Source of the DNA: Streptomyces sp. NBC_00576
Lineage (GTDB): Bacteria > Actinomycetota > Actinomycetes > Streptomycetales > Streptomycetaceae
Direction: 5' to 3'
NCBI RefSeq assembly: GCF_036345175.1
Contig: NZ_CP107780.1
Span: 10,292,001 to 10,356,000, forward strand
Length of the DNA: 64,000 nucleotides
Below, one piece after another: positions 8,246-16,855 of this stretch. Both the position numbers and the translations under genes were made by a program. The first letter of the stretch is position 1, and the number at the start of each line of letters is the position of its first letter. A model generated the notes under the pieces. That model saw only the letters and a list, made by a program, of their open reading frames with translations, was not told the origin of the DNA and did not search any database.

Positions 8246-10331
8246 TCATCGGGTCGTTGCGGAGTGTTCGGGGTCCAGGGCGCTTTGGCGGGGCCGGCCG
8301 ATGACGGGCCGGACCAGGCCGGGGCCGGGCAGGGGGTAGAGGTACTCGCCCTTGTCGTTGGCCAGGACGCCGGTGATGATGCCGTCGCGGCGCCAGTGCT
8401 TGACGGTCTGGAAGTGGATGCCGAGGTGGCGGGCGAGTTCGGAGACGGTCAGCAGGCCCGCGTCGAGCAGGCGTTGGCGGTGGCTGCGTAGGTGGTAGGC
8501 GTTGCGCAGGTGGACGATCATGCCGCGGGTGAACGGTTGGCCCATGCCGCTGGGCAGGCCGCGTTCGTTGAGGATGGCGGCGCTTTGGGCGTCGGTGTGC
8601 TCGTCGAGGAGTTCGTCGAGCGCGGTGATGACGGCCGGGTCGGTCTGCCGCAGTTCCCAGGCGGTTTGCGGGCGGGGCAGGGTGAGGTGGTGGTGCTGTC
8701 CGCCGCGCAGGACGACGCCGACGGCGATGTGGTCGGTCTTGGTGAGGGTGACGTCGGTGACGAGGAGTCGGAGTATGCGTTTGCGTTCCCGCATCGGGGT
8801 GGCCGGGTCGTTCCAGAGCCGGGGGAAGTCGGCGGCCAGCGCGGTGATCCTGGCGCGGGTTTCGGGTGAGAGCGGGCCGATGGCGGTGTTCTTCGCCCGG
8901 TCGTACTCCTCGGTGGTCTCGGCGAGTTCGCGCAGGGCATCGTTCCAGTCGGCCTCCAGGGTGTCGGCGACCAGCCGGTTGGCGGGGTCGACGGCCAGGT
9001 AGCGGCGGCGGGCGAGGTCGGCGCGATAGCGAGCGCGTTCGACGCAGGCGGCGCGGAGCCGGTCGGCTTCCTCGGCGCGGTCGGCCAGCTCGTCGCTGAC
9101 CCGCAGGGCGACCTCCAGAGTGAGTGGGGTGAGGGTGGCCAGCAGCAGCTCGCCGACGGCGGCGTCGATCTGGTCGCCGACCATGGTCTGGCAGATCGGG
9201 ACCGCGTTGCGGATCCCTTCGAACTGGCAGAGGTAGATGGGTTTCCCGGTGCCTTTGTAGTGCTGGTAGCGGACGGTCATGCGGCGGCCGCACTTGCCGC
9301 AGGAGACCACGCCCTGAAGCAGCGCGGCGCCCTCGCGGGGCGGGGAGGCTTTGCGGTCGGTGCCGTGGGCGGCGGCGAGTTCGGCGAGCCGGGCCTGGTT
9401 GGCCTCGAACTCGGCCCAGGTCAGATAGCCCGGGTGGGCGTCGGTGATCAGCACGGTCCACTGGTCGCGGGGCAGGACGCGAGTGGTGGTCTTGCCGCCC
9501 GGGCCTCGGGAATGTGCGTGACGTCCGTAGCAGAACGCGCCGGCATAGCGCGGGTTGTGCAGGACCTGCAGGACCCGGTGGTGCTGCAGGATGCCCCAGG
9601 TCAGCTCGCCCTTGTTGGGTCCTGTGCGGATCCGGCGGGGGAACTTCAGTGCCTCGTCGGCGAACGCCTTGACGCATGCGTAGGCGGAGCCGGTGGCGGC
9701 GAACGTGGCCAGCAGATGCCGGATGGACTGCTGGACCGAGGCATCCGGGTCGAGGACGGACCACCCGCTCGACATGATCGTAGAGGAGGCCGACGGGCAG
9801 CGGCTGGACCAGTTCACCGCGCCTCGCCCTGGACAGTGACCCGCCCCGCAGACGGGCCTTGAGCAGGTGCAGTTCCGCTTCCGACATGGTGCCTTTGAGG
9901 CCGAGCAGGAGCCTGTCGTTGAAGTTCCCGGGGTCGTAGAGGCCGTCCTCGTCGAGGATCAGGGTGCCGGCCAACGCGCAGATCTCCAGGAGCCGGTGCC
10001 AGTCGGTGTTGTTGCGGGCGAGGCGGCTCACCTCCAGGCCCAGCACGATCCCGGCGTGTCCCATGCCGACCTCGGCGACCAGCCGCTGGAAGCCGTCCCG
10101 GCCCTGGGCGGAGGCGCCGGACTGTCCCTGGTCGGTGTCGATGACGATGATCTGGGAGTGGTCCCAGCCCAGCGCGACTGCCCGGCCGCGAAGGGCGTAT
10201 TGCCGGGCGGTGGATTCGGTGTTGTTGATCACCTGTTTGAGGGTGGACTGCCGGACAGTGAGGTAGGCGTCACGCTGCAGATGTTCGCGGGTCACCTTGC
10301 CCGCCGCGGCCGTCGTGTCCATGAGTGACAT
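8246..10331 (-). pseudogene. Large serine recombinase, frameshifted by a 4-bp duplication
   Basis: About 690 codons in two frames. The first, from ATG at 10331, carries the resolvase catalytic domain: a start with TVRQSTLKQV, IDTDQGQSGAS and LEVSRLARNN. The second frame carries the recombinase and zinc-ribbon domains (SCGKCGRRM with a later QF...C pattern), a coiled-coil region rich in Arg and Glu, and a C-terminal helix-turn-helix (LTVSELARHLGIHFQTVKHW). The switch lies at GGACGGAC (9754-9761), where GTCC is tandemly duplicated on the coding strand; removing one copy restores RVV-LDPDASV. The start overlaps the upstream stop as TGATG, implying translational coupling. The present copy is probably inactive. 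Confidence 0.88.
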
Positions 10332-10618
10332 CAACTCCCTTCGGGGAATGGTGTGTTGGGGCCTGCTGGTTCGGGGGGTGGATGGAGATGGGCCAGGGCC
10401 ATCGCGGCCAGGACCCGTACGAGTTCGTCGCTGTCGCCCGAGCGGCCGGGCGGCGGCTGCCGCCCGGGGACGGGCCGGGCCGGCGGCCTGGGCAGGGACC
10501 GCCAGGCCGCCGCCCAGGCGGCCATGCCCTTGGCCGCGAGGACACCCCGGCCCAGCCGCCAGCCCTCACCCGTGCCGTTGGCGACCGCTGTCCGCAGTTC
10601 CTCATAGCGGGCCGCCAC
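10331..10618 (-). CDS. Small protein of the recombinase operon
   Basis: A 95-residue frame from a GTG at 10618 (VAARYEELRTAVANGTG), preceded by GGAG at a suitable distance. Its sequence has an amphipathic N-terminal half (RLGRGVLAAKGMAAWAAAWRSL), a proline/arginine linker and a helical ending (ELVRVLAAMALAHLHPP). Its stop codon overlaps the recombinase start as TGATG, and its start lies close behind the upstream helix-turn-helix gene. I do not recognise the family. Its conserved placement immediately before the recombinase suggests an accessory role such as a directionality or partner protein, which is inference. Confidence 0.6.
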   Translation of the reverse strand: MAARYEELRTAVANGTGEGWRLGRGVLAAKGMAAWAAAWRSLPRPPARPVPGRQPPPGRSGDSDELVRVLAAMALAHLHPPPEPAGPNTPFPEGS

Positions 10619-10655
10619 CGCGTCCGGCTCCGGGGAATTCGCTCCAGCGGGGCTG

Positions 10656-11147
10656 TCAGTTGCGGCTTTTGGGTGACTCCTGGGTGCGTGAGATCTCGCG
10701 ACGGGCCAGCGCCCGCTCGATGGAGCGCGGATGGACGCTGAGGCCGTACTCGACGGCGACGGCATCGGCCAGGTCCCTGGAGCGCAGGGACGGCTCGGCG
10801 ACCAGCCGCATCTCGATGTACTCCATGACCGCATCGGTGAGTTTCCGTGGCCCTTTCGGACCCGGTTTGCCCGGCACCAGGGCGGCCGGACCGCCCGCGT
10901 CGAGCGCGGCCGCGGCGTCGTAGTAGACCTGCCGGGAGAACCCGAACTCCCGCACCGCCCGGGCCGCGGGCACCTTGTCCACCCGTACCCGGCGCACCAT
11001 CTCGTACTTCACCTGCACCAGATCCCGCGGATCGCAGAACGGCGAGGCAATGAACACCGCATCGACCACGGCCTCCGGCCGCGGATTCAGCGTCCGCGTC
11101 GCCCGCAGCGCGGCCTCTTTCGGGTCGCTCGTCGCGTTGTCGGCCAT
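10656..11147 (-). CDS. Helix-turn-helix protein of the recombinase operon
   Basis: A 163-residue protein from ATG at 11147, preceded by GGGAGG. It contains two helix-turn-helix-like regions similar to the N-terminal DNA-binding parts of transposases: VPAARAVREFGFSRQVYYDA at about residues 60-80, then a winged second region (SRDLADAVAVEYGLSVHPRS) near 130-150. The linker GKPGPKGPRKL is typical of transposase helix-turn-helix pairs. There is no DDE catalytic domain, so it is not itself a transposase. It probably binds element DNA as a regulator or accessory factor for the recombinase encoded downstream. Confidence 0.75.
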   Translation of the reverse strand: MADNATSDPKEAALRATRTLNPRPEAVVDAVFIASPFCDPRDLVQVKYEMVRRVRVDKVPAARAVREFGFSRQVYYDAAAALDAGGPAALVPGKPGPKGPRKLTDAVMEYIEMRLVAEPSLRSRDLADAVAVEYGLSVHPRSIERALARREISRTQESPKSRN

Positions 11148-11325
11148 GCCGCCTCCCTCGTTCACGTGCTGCCTCAAGGATTGCGTCGCGGCCCCTCACG
11201 GCCAAGAGCGCGCAGAGGCACCGGATCACGTATCTGTGCAGGCCAGTTGGCATGGCGTGCGCTGTCTCGAGCACCGTGCGCGGGACGCGCGCCCACCACT
11301 GCGGCGTGAATCCCAAGGCGTTCAC
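11148..11325 (-). other. Possible small ORF overlapping the DUF5372 stop (no proper end)
   Basis: A GTG at 11325 overlaps the DUF5372 stop as GTGA and opens a frame with a protein-like start (ALGFTPQWWARVPRTVLETA, then HRYVIRCLCALLAVRGRDAI). No stop occurs before the helix-turn-helix gene begins at 11147; the frame runs on, overlapping it, to about 10270. Either the original stop has been lost or this is a chance frame. The tight overlap and the composition favour a real small gene with a damaged 3' end. Confidence 0.4.
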
Positions 11326-11597
11326 GGCGTCATCTCCTGGGCACCGCCGCTGCGGCCGTCCAGGTGGTCGATCAAGTCGGCCAGTGCCAGCAGATCCTCG
11401 GTGCGGAACGGGCTGCGGCCGGCGGCGAGAATGACGAAGGGGTCCTCGCCGCCCGCATCGGTCCACCCCGTCGGCGCGGACAGCACCTCTCCCGCCTCGT
11501 CGCGGAAGTACACGCGGTCCTCGCCCCAGTTCTTGCGCCGCACGACGAACTCGTACGACCGCCCATGCCACGGATGGAACGGGTGCGTAACCGTCAC
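11322..11597 (-). CDS. DUF5372 family protein
   Basis: A 91-residue protein from a GTG at 11597, preceded by GGAG with six bases of spacing. The sequence pattern (THPFHPWHGRSYEFVVRRKN, WGEDRVYF, GWTDAGGEDPFVILAAGRSPFR) matches what I know as DUF5372, small proteins found beside recombinases in actinobacterial elements. It resembles a small beta-barrel domain seen near transposases (often described as phage or transposon accessory). It is the first gene of the recombinase operon and lies 50 bases from the element end. Its molecular role is unknown. Confidence 0.75.
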   Translation of the reverse strand: MTVTHPFHPWHGRSYEFVVRRKNWGEDRVYFRDEAGEVLSAPTGWTDAGGEDPFVILAAGRSPFRTEDLLALADLIDHLDGRSGGAQEMTP

Positions 11598-11644
11598 AAG
11601 TCGCTCCGCACCATGCGGTTCTGGAGCATTCGACGACTCGGGAT

Positions 11645-12526
11645 AAAGGCGGGGTTGAGGGGCAGATCGGCTGGTTCCGCAGAAATCACCTGGTCCCTGT
11701 CCCGGAGGTCGCCTCCCTGGCCGAGCTGAACGCGTTGATCGAGCAGTGGGACGCGGCCGACGAACGGCGCCGGATCGGCTCCAGGCCGCGGCCGGTGAGC
11801 GAGTACTTTGCTGTCGAACGGTCGTTGCTGCACCCGTTGCCGGGCGAACCGTTCGAGACGGGGCGGCTGTTCAGTCTGCGGGTGGACCGCTTCAGCCAGG
11901 TCAGTGTCCGCACCAACCGCTACTCGGTGCCGGTGCGGCTGATCGGCCGGACGGTGCGGGTCATGCTGCACGCGTCCGAGCTGGTGGTCTACGACGGGCA
12001 GAAGGAAGTAGCCCGGCATGAGCGCCTCATCGCCAAAGGTCAGGCCCGCCTCGTGCTGGACCACTACCTGGAGGCCCTGGTCAAGAAGCCCGGCGCCTTC
12101 CCGGGCGCGACCGCCCTGGAACAGGCGAAGTCCGCGGGCAAGTTCACCCCGGTCCATGACGCCTGGTGGGCCGCGGCCTGCAAGGCCCACGGAGACCGGG
12201 ACGGCACCCGGGCTCTGATCGAGGTCCTGCTGCTGGGCCGCCACCTCACCCTCGAGTACCTGGTCGCCGGACTCGCCGCCGCCCTGCGGGCCGGCGCGTT
12301 GACTGCGGATGCGGTCGCGCTGGAGGCGAGGAAGGCAGCCGAGGCCGACGACGTGGACGAGCCACCCGTCTCCGCCCGGTCGGACCGGGCGACGGTGACG
12401 TTTTTGACCCAGCGGTGGCTGGCCCACCTGCCGCCCGACACCCGGCCGCCGCCTTCGGTTGCGGCCTACGACCAGTTGCTGAAAACCAGGCAGCCGGCCG
12501 ACCGCCCCGCGATTCAGGGAGAGTGA
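11645..12526 (+). pseudogene. istA: IS21 transposase IstA, C-terminal part
   Basis: The remaining 294 codons of IstA resume exactly at the insertion junction (AAA GGC GGG). They contain the end of the DDE core (VEGQIGWFRRNHLVPVP), the beta-rich C-terminal region (SLRVDRFSQVSVRTNRYSVP) and the tail before istB. The frame is intact from the junction to the TGA at 12524, so the only lesion in this half is the missing N-terminus. Four bases separate its stop from the istB start. Confidence 0.85.
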
Positions 12527-12530
12527 CGCC

Positions 12531-13328
12531 GTGACGTTCCAACGCCACCGCGGGCTGACCGAACAGGCCGCCGACGCCGCCGTCGACCAGGCATGCCGCA
12601 TGCTGCGGCTGCCCACCATCCGCGCCCAGTTCCCCGACCTGGCCGAAGCCGCCGCCCGGGACCAGATGTCGTATCGCGGGTTCCTCGCAGAGCTGCTGAT
12701 GGCCGAGTGCGACGACCGGGCCCGCCGGCGCTCCGAACGGCGGATCAAAGCTGCCGCCTTCCCGCGGGAGAAGTCCCTGCGGAGCTTCGATTTCGAGGCC
12801 AACCCGCACATCGACCCGGCCGTCATCCACACGCTGGCCACCTGCGACTGGGTCAAGAAGGGCCTGCCTCTCTGCTTGATCGGCGACTCCGGCACCGGCA
12901 AGTCCCACCTGCTCATCGCCCTTGGCACCGAAGCCGCCATGGCCGGCTACCGGGTCCGCTACACACTCGCCACCAAACTGGTCAACGAACTGGTCGAGGC
13001 CGCGGACGAGAAGGTACTGACCAAGACCATCGCCCGCTACGGCCGCGTCGACCTCCTCGCGATCGACGAGCTCGGCTACATGGAACTGGATCGCCGCGGC
13101 GCGGAGTTGCTGTTCCAGGTTCTAACCGAGCGGGAGGAGAAGAACAGCGTCGCCATCGCCTCGAACGAGTCGTTCGGCGGGTGGACGAAGACCTTCACCG
13201 ATCCGCGGCTCTGTGCGGCCATCGTCGACTGCCTGACCTTCGGCGGGAACATCATCGAGACCGGCAGCGACTCCTACCGCCTCGCCAGCACCAGGGCCGC
13301 CCAGGCCCGAAAAGACACCGAGAGCTGA
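12531..13328 (+). CDS. istB: IS21 helper ATPase IstB
   Basis: A 265-residue AAA+ ATPase that assembles on DNA and activates IstA for strand transfer. Walker A is GDSGTGKS at residues 118-125 and Walker B is the LLAIDELGY segment. The C-terminus has the conserved SNESFGGWTKTFTDPRLCAA and DCLTFGGNIIETGSDSYR patterns. The length is complete. The GTG start lies four bases after istA, preceded by GGAGAGTGA. The protein looks intact, but its IstA partner is broken, so the element is not autonomous. Its stop codon directly abuts the stop codon of the convergent MFS gene, leaving no intergenic DNA. Confidence 0.93.
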   Translation: MTFQRHRGLTEQAADAAVDQACRMLRLPTIRAQFPDLAEAAARDQMSYRGFLAELLMAECDDRARRRSERRIKAAAFPREKSLRSFDFEANPHIDPAVIHTLATCDWVKKGLPLCLIGDSGTGKSHLLIALGTEAAMAGYRVRYTLATKLVNELVEAADEKVLTKTIARYGRVDLLAIDELGYMELDRRGAELLFQVLTEREEKNSVAIASNESFGGWTKTFTDPRLCAAIVDCLTFGGNIIETGSDSYRLASTRAAQARKDTES

Positions 13329-14618
13329 TCAGTCCTTGCTCTCCCCGGCAGCAGCCTCTGCGCCATGCCGTGTCAGGTCAGCTGTTGAGGGATCGAGTTC
13401 GTCGGCAGTACGGGCCCTCCGTGTGGGAGAAAACGCCAGCACGAGTGCCTGGACGACTGCTCCGGACAGTCCGACCCACAGGGCGAAGCGATAGCTGACC
13501 TGATCGGCGAGTACTCCGCCCAGTGGTGCACCCACCGCTACCATTCCCCAGTTCATCGAGCGGATCGTCGCGTTCATCCGCCCGCGCAGCCGATCGGGTG
13601 TCACCGCCTGGCGATAGCTCATCTCCACCGGGCTTTCGACGCCGATGGCCAGGGACACGAGGAAGAAGCCGAGCGACACGGAGACAAGCGCCCACGGTCC
13701 ACGCTCGGCCAGGACCAAAGGCAGCCAGCCGACGGCGGCGAGCAGGCGGAAGGCAATCAGAGTGGCGCCGACGTCCAGTCTTCTGGCCACGCGCCCGGAG
13801 AGCGCACCGCCGAGTATCACGCCGACACTCGCGCAGGCATAGGTGACCCCCAGACCGAATTCCCCGATCTTGAGGCTCTGCAGGGCGAAGACCACGAAGA
13901 CCGTGCTCACCATGCTGTTGAAGAGGAGCATCGCGTGCGAGGTCAGGGCGATGGACGACAACGTGCGATGCCGGTAGACCCATGCCACCCCCTCACGCAG
14001 CTCGCTGCCCAGGCTGCGCCGTGCGCCTCGATCAGGGACGGGGTCGGGCGCCTTCACCGAAGCGAGGAGCAAGCCGGACATCAGATAGGAGAGGGCGTCC
14101 ACCAGCACGGCAAGCGGCGCTCCCATGACTTTGATCAGTACCCCGGCGAACAGAGGGCCGGTCGAGCCGGCCACTGCACCGGCCTGTTGCACACGGGCGT
14201 ATCCCGCGTTGAGCAGCTCCTTTGGGACGAGCTGTGGCACATACGACTGGTTGGCCGCCTCGAACAGCAAAGACAGCACCCCGAACACGAAGACGAACAT
14301 GCACAGCGCGGGGATGCTGAGCCGATCCAGCGCATAGAGCACCGGTATCGCACAGAGCAGGACTGCCCTTGCGAGGTCCGTGGCGACCATCATCGGCTTG
14401 CGCCGCCACCGGTCCACCAGGACCCCGGCTATGAGCCCGAAGAGCAGATACGGAACCCACCGGGCGGCATTGACGATGCCGACCTCCGTGGCAGATGCGC
14501 TCAACGCCACGGCGGTAAGGATCTGCAAGGCCAGGCCCGTGACCTGAGAACCGAACGCAGACACAGCCGAAGCGGTCAAGAAACGTACGTACCCAGGGAC
14601 TTCGACCAGGCGCGGCAT
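13329..14618 (-). CDS. MFS transporter (EntS-like), inside the IS21 element
   Basis: A 429-residue, 12-helix major facilitator, probably a proton-driven drug or metabolite exporter. It begins with YVRFLTASAVSAFGSQVTGLA and has the helix 2-3 loop motif GVLVDRWRRKPMM and a matching half-repeat later (GRMNATIRSMNWG). A cytoplasmic loop rich in Arg and Asp separates the two halves, and the C-terminal tail is hydrophilic. It faces istB head-on with adjoining stop codons and starts 80 bases before the conserved right terminal block of the IS21 element. It therefore looks like cargo. Independent acquisition followed by deletion is the alternative. Confidence 0.88.
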   Translation of the reverse strand: MPRLVEVPGYVRFLTASAVSAFGSQVTGLALQILTAVALSASATEVGIVNAARWVPYLLFGLIAGVLVDRWRRKPMMVATDLARAVLLCAIPVLYALDRLSIPALCMFVFVFGVLSLLFEAANQSYVPQLVPKELLNAGYARVQQAGAVAGSTGPLFAGVLIKVMGAPLAVLVDALSYLMSGLLLASVKAPDPVPDRGARRSLGSELREGVAWVYRHRTLSSIALTSHAMLLFNSMVSTVFVVFALQSLKIGEFGLGVTYACASVGVILGGALSGRVARRLDVGATLIAFRLLAAVGWLPLVLAERGPWALVSVSLGFFLVSLAIGVESPVEMSYRQAVTPDRLRGRMNATIRSMNWGMVAVGAPLGGVLADQVSYRFALWVGLSGAVVQALVLAFSPTRRARTADELDPSTADLTRHGAEAAAGESKD

Positions 14619-14697
14619 GATCGGACCGTATCAGCGAAGATCACCGGCAGACGATGGCGGAACAGGTCACCCAACGACGGCAGACATGCGCCAGTGT

Positions 14698-14789
14698 TGT
14701 CGGCTCTCATCAATGTTTCCGAGCGCTCTGATCGTTAAGTGCTGCCCAAAGCCAGCGATAAGCGTTGCCCGCTCTCGCTTACGAAACCA
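14698..14789 (+). repeat. IS21 right terminal region, copy 1
   Basis: This 92-base block matches 25282-25361 plus 27359-27371 in the same orientation, with shared stretches such as AAGTGCTGCCC and CCGCTCTCG, and ends CGAAACCA. It forms the right end of the IS21 element; read inward it is the partner of the left end at 7326. Confidence 0.75.
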
Positions 14790-15180
14790 ATCTCCCCCTG
14801 GTGCGACCTCGAAATCGCCAACGAGACCATCGAGACCAACGCCGACACGGACAGATTCTCAGCAAGGAACTGCTGGAGTTCTTCCGGGATGCCTGGATCG
14901 GCGGCACGGACATCGAGTTCACGGACACCCGGATCAATCTGAACCGGGCGGACCTGAGCGGTCTGCCCCCGCCTCTCGTCTCCTGAGGCACGTACGAGGT
15001 CCTGGCCGGCGAGGACGAGGAGTTCGCCGCCCGCGTCAAGGACGCCGGAGTCGACACGACGACCGTGGTGGTCCCAGGAGGCCAGCACTCGTACGTCTAC
15101 GGTGCCGGCCGGGTTCCGGAGACCGACGCCGCCATCGCCCGGATCGGCGCCTGGGTCCGCGAAAGGCGAAGATCTGACCG
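14790..15180 (+). pseudogene. Alpha/beta hydrolase (HSL-type esterase), 3' half
   Basis: Homology resumes with ISPWCDLEIANETIETN directly at the second ATCTCC. It shifts frame once near 14855 into LLEFFRDAWIGGTDIEFTD, reads through a TGA at 14984 (LVS-stop-GTYEVLAG) and continues to the catalytic His region (VVVPGGQHSYVYGAGRVPET). Together with 6791-7325 it gives a complete esterase of the hormone-sensitive lipase type. Three or more lesions beyond the insertion show the gene has been decaying since it was broken. Confidence 0.75.
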
Positions 15181-15660
15181 AGCGGTCCGGCTCGGCAGTT
15201 GCAAGATCCGCGCCCCTGCCGGATCGGGACAGTGGACGGACGCCGACATGGTCTGCGGCAGCGCGCAGGTCCACGACGCCCGCGACCTCCTCCCGGTCCG
15301 GCAGTCGACGGTCGGACCGGCCGACCACGACAGAGGCTTGAGCTTGGTCGCACACACCGCCGCGCGCGACCAAGCTCGCCGTACTCTCGGGTCGCCGTCC
15401 CTGCCGAGGATCCGGCGCGTCCGTTCGACACCGAGGTCGCCACAGCCGTCGAGGACGTATTCACCCGACGCTCCGCCGTTCAGTGTTGCGGGCGGCCGGC
15501 GCCAAGGTCACAGTCCCGTCGGCGATCCTCCCCGTCGACATCGCGGCCACCACCAGCCAGCCTTCCTGCCCCTGTTCCACTGTGCGTTCAGTTACGACCG
15601 CATCGCCCCCTGTTCCTGCCTCCCACGCCGCCCTGATCGTGAGCTGGTCTGATCGCGAAC
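15181..15660. other. Intergenic, no gene recognised
   Basis: Open frames exist on both strands but none is protein-like over a useful length or has a start signal. It may hold unrecognised remnants. Confidence 0.4.
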
Positions 15661-15671
15661 GTGGAGCACGA

Positions 15672-16022
15672 TCAGAGCGTCGCGAACCCCAGTACCAGCG
15701 GCGCCACGGCAAGGAGCATGATGGCGGCCGGGGTGACGCTTCCCTTCTTGTCGCCTCCACGGATGTGCGTGATCACGGCGCCCAGGAAGTACAGGACGAC
15801 ACCGATCGCCGCCGCGATGCCCAACGGTCGGTAGGCGATGCCAGCGAGCAGCCCCAGAGCGCCCGCGATCTTGACCAGCCCGAGTGGCAAGAACCAACTG
15901 TCGGGCACCCCGAGCGCCTTGAGCCCCTCTGTGATCTTCGGGTCGCGGGTGATGTCGGGAACGGCCGAGAAGACCAGCAGCAGGGACAGCACGACAGCGA
16001 GGACGGCATAGGCGATGAACAC
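15672..16022 (-). CDS. DoxX-like integral membrane protein
   Basis: A 116-residue membrane protein with four hydrophobic helices: FIAYAVLAVVLSLLLVFS, WFLPLGLVKIAGALGLLAG, IAAAIGVVLYFLGAVI and a final AAIMLLAVAPLVLGF. The spacing (KITEGLKALGVPDSW between helices 1 and 2) is typical of the DoxX/DUF6223-like family. The GTG at 16022 is chosen because GGAG lies six bases upstream; the open frame extends further, but that extension is proline-rich and not conserved in style. DoxX proteins are linked to thiol and oxidative stress in other bacteria; here no partner gene is adjacent. Confidence 0.8.
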   Translation of the reverse strand: MFIAYAVLAVVLSLLLVFSAVPDITRDPKITEGLKALGVPDSWFLPLGLVKIAGALGLLAGIAYRPLGIAAAIGVVLYFLGAVITHIRGGDKKGSVTPAAIMLLAVAPLVLGFATL

Positions 16023-16128
16023 GGAGAGCTCCGGAGGGAGAAGGGGACCGTCGATCGGTCCAGGAATACAAGGCGGCAAGCGATGAGCCGCCGGTCATTT
16101 GGCTGCCTCATGCACGGGGCATGGCTGT

Positions 16129-16182
16129 GGGCATGGGCATGGGCATGGGCATGGGCGAGGTGATCCTGGTGATCCTGGTGAT
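16129..16182 (+). repeat. Short tandem repeats (GGGCAT and GTGATCCTG)
   Basis: GGGCAT is repeated nearly five times from 16129 to 16156, followed directly by GTGATCCTG repeated two and a half times to 16182. These are simple slippage repeats in a non-coding stretch upstream of the DoxX gene. Confidence 0.8.
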
Positions 16183-16347
16183 GCCGAGTGGGAGCGGCCG
16201 CAGCTGTTCCCACCAGTCAAGAAACGGGCGTTGTGGTGGTGGCGGTTTCACCGGCAAGGCGAACAGGCCCCGCGCCGGAACCTTGGTCGGAGAGCCGTCG
16301 GCTGAAGGGCGGAGTCGGCCAGGCCTCGCTCTCGCGTCGGCGGATGG

Positions 16348-16509
16348 TCAGACCGGGTGTAGCGGAAGGGAGTTGAAGCTGTGGTCCGCCCAGATGCGGC
16401 GGGTGGTTTCGGCCGGGTAGGGCGTGACGCGGGGTTCGGTGTCGATGAGCTGGGTGAGGCGCTGTTCGGTGTCGTACTCGGGCCAGCCTCGGGGCGGCTG
16501 GTGATGCTC
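16348..16509 (-). pseudogene. Carboxylesterase C-terminal fragment
   Basis: About 53 codons ending at 16348 read WPEYDTEQRLTQLIDTEPRV then IWADHSFNSLPL, the usual C-terminal pattern of type-B carboxylesterases. There is no upstream catalytic part; the sequence before it belongs to a TetR fragment in another frame. It is a truncated remnant. Confidence 0.5.
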
Positions 16510-16529
16510 ATGGAGGACTCCTCCGAGGG

Positions 16530-16646
16530 CCGTCGGTCGGTGGTACGCACCTGGTCGGCGACCGCGGTGGCGATGCGTTCGTCCTTGGACGCGAAGTAGG
16601 CGTAGAAGGTGCCGTTGGTCAGGCCGGCGTCCTTCATGACGGTCAC
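16530..16646 (-). pseudogene. TetR-family N-terminal fragment
   Basis: About 38 codons carry the recognition part of a TetR helix-turn-helix (MKDAGLTNGTFYAYFASKDE, then ATAVADQVRTT). This resembles the regulators at 38624 and 42144. Both flanks are unrelated sequence, so only the DNA-binding fragment survives. Confidence 0.65.
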
Positions 16647-16855
16647 CAGGCACCTCCGCGTATCGGCGGGGACACGGTCCGTACATGGCTACGGGACTTG
16701 CTGAGTGGCCGGACGGTCCGTGCGGTCGACGAGCCTCGGCCCGGCCGCCCGTCGGTCGTCGGTGTCGAACAGATAGACGCCGTTGTGCTCGTGGCGCTGG
16801 AGGTGATCCCGGAGGCGTCATCCGCTGGTCGCGAACGGGTCTTCGCAGTCGGTGT
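16647..16855. other. Short decayed stretch
   Basis: On the minus strand a peptide HLQRHEHNGVYLFDTDDRRA followed by a stop near 16690 looks like the C-terminus of an unidentified protein. No start or intact gene is present. Confidence 0.25.

Larger units (their letters stand above)
8225..11647 (-). mobile_element. Serine-recombinase element inserted in istA
   Basis: Joining istA at AAA (8222-8224 and 11645-11647) restores a continuous IstA protein (HEK-GGVEGQIGW), so this 3.4-kb block is a clean insertion with a three-base shared core and no longer duplication. All its genes are on the minus strand: DUF5372 protein, a small overlapping frame, a helix-turn-helix protein, a 95-residue protein and a large serine recombinase with a frameshift. 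Overlapping stops and starts (GTGA, TGATG) indicate a single operon. The short core with no target duplication fits serine-recombinase integration. Confidence 0.85.
7326..14789 (+). mobile_element. IS21-family element, interrupted, with an MFS gene before its right end
   Basis: The left end begins TGGTTTTGTACG and the right end, read inward, begins TGGTTTCGTAAGCG. Both thus have the TG...CA termini of the family. The direct repeat ATCTCC flanks the element at 7320-7325 and 14790-14795. A second shared segment, TCAGAG followed by CG, occurs inside both ends. Content in order: istA (split by another element), istB, an MFS transporter on the opposite strand, then the right terminal region 14698-14789. 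That region is repeated at 25282-25361 plus 27359-27371. The target gene is an esterase whose halves lie on either side. Confidence 0.75.

Noticed and set aside
8246..10331. Programmed frameshifting in the serine recombinase
   Set aside because: No slippery heptamer at the switch point; a simple 4-bp duplication explains it.
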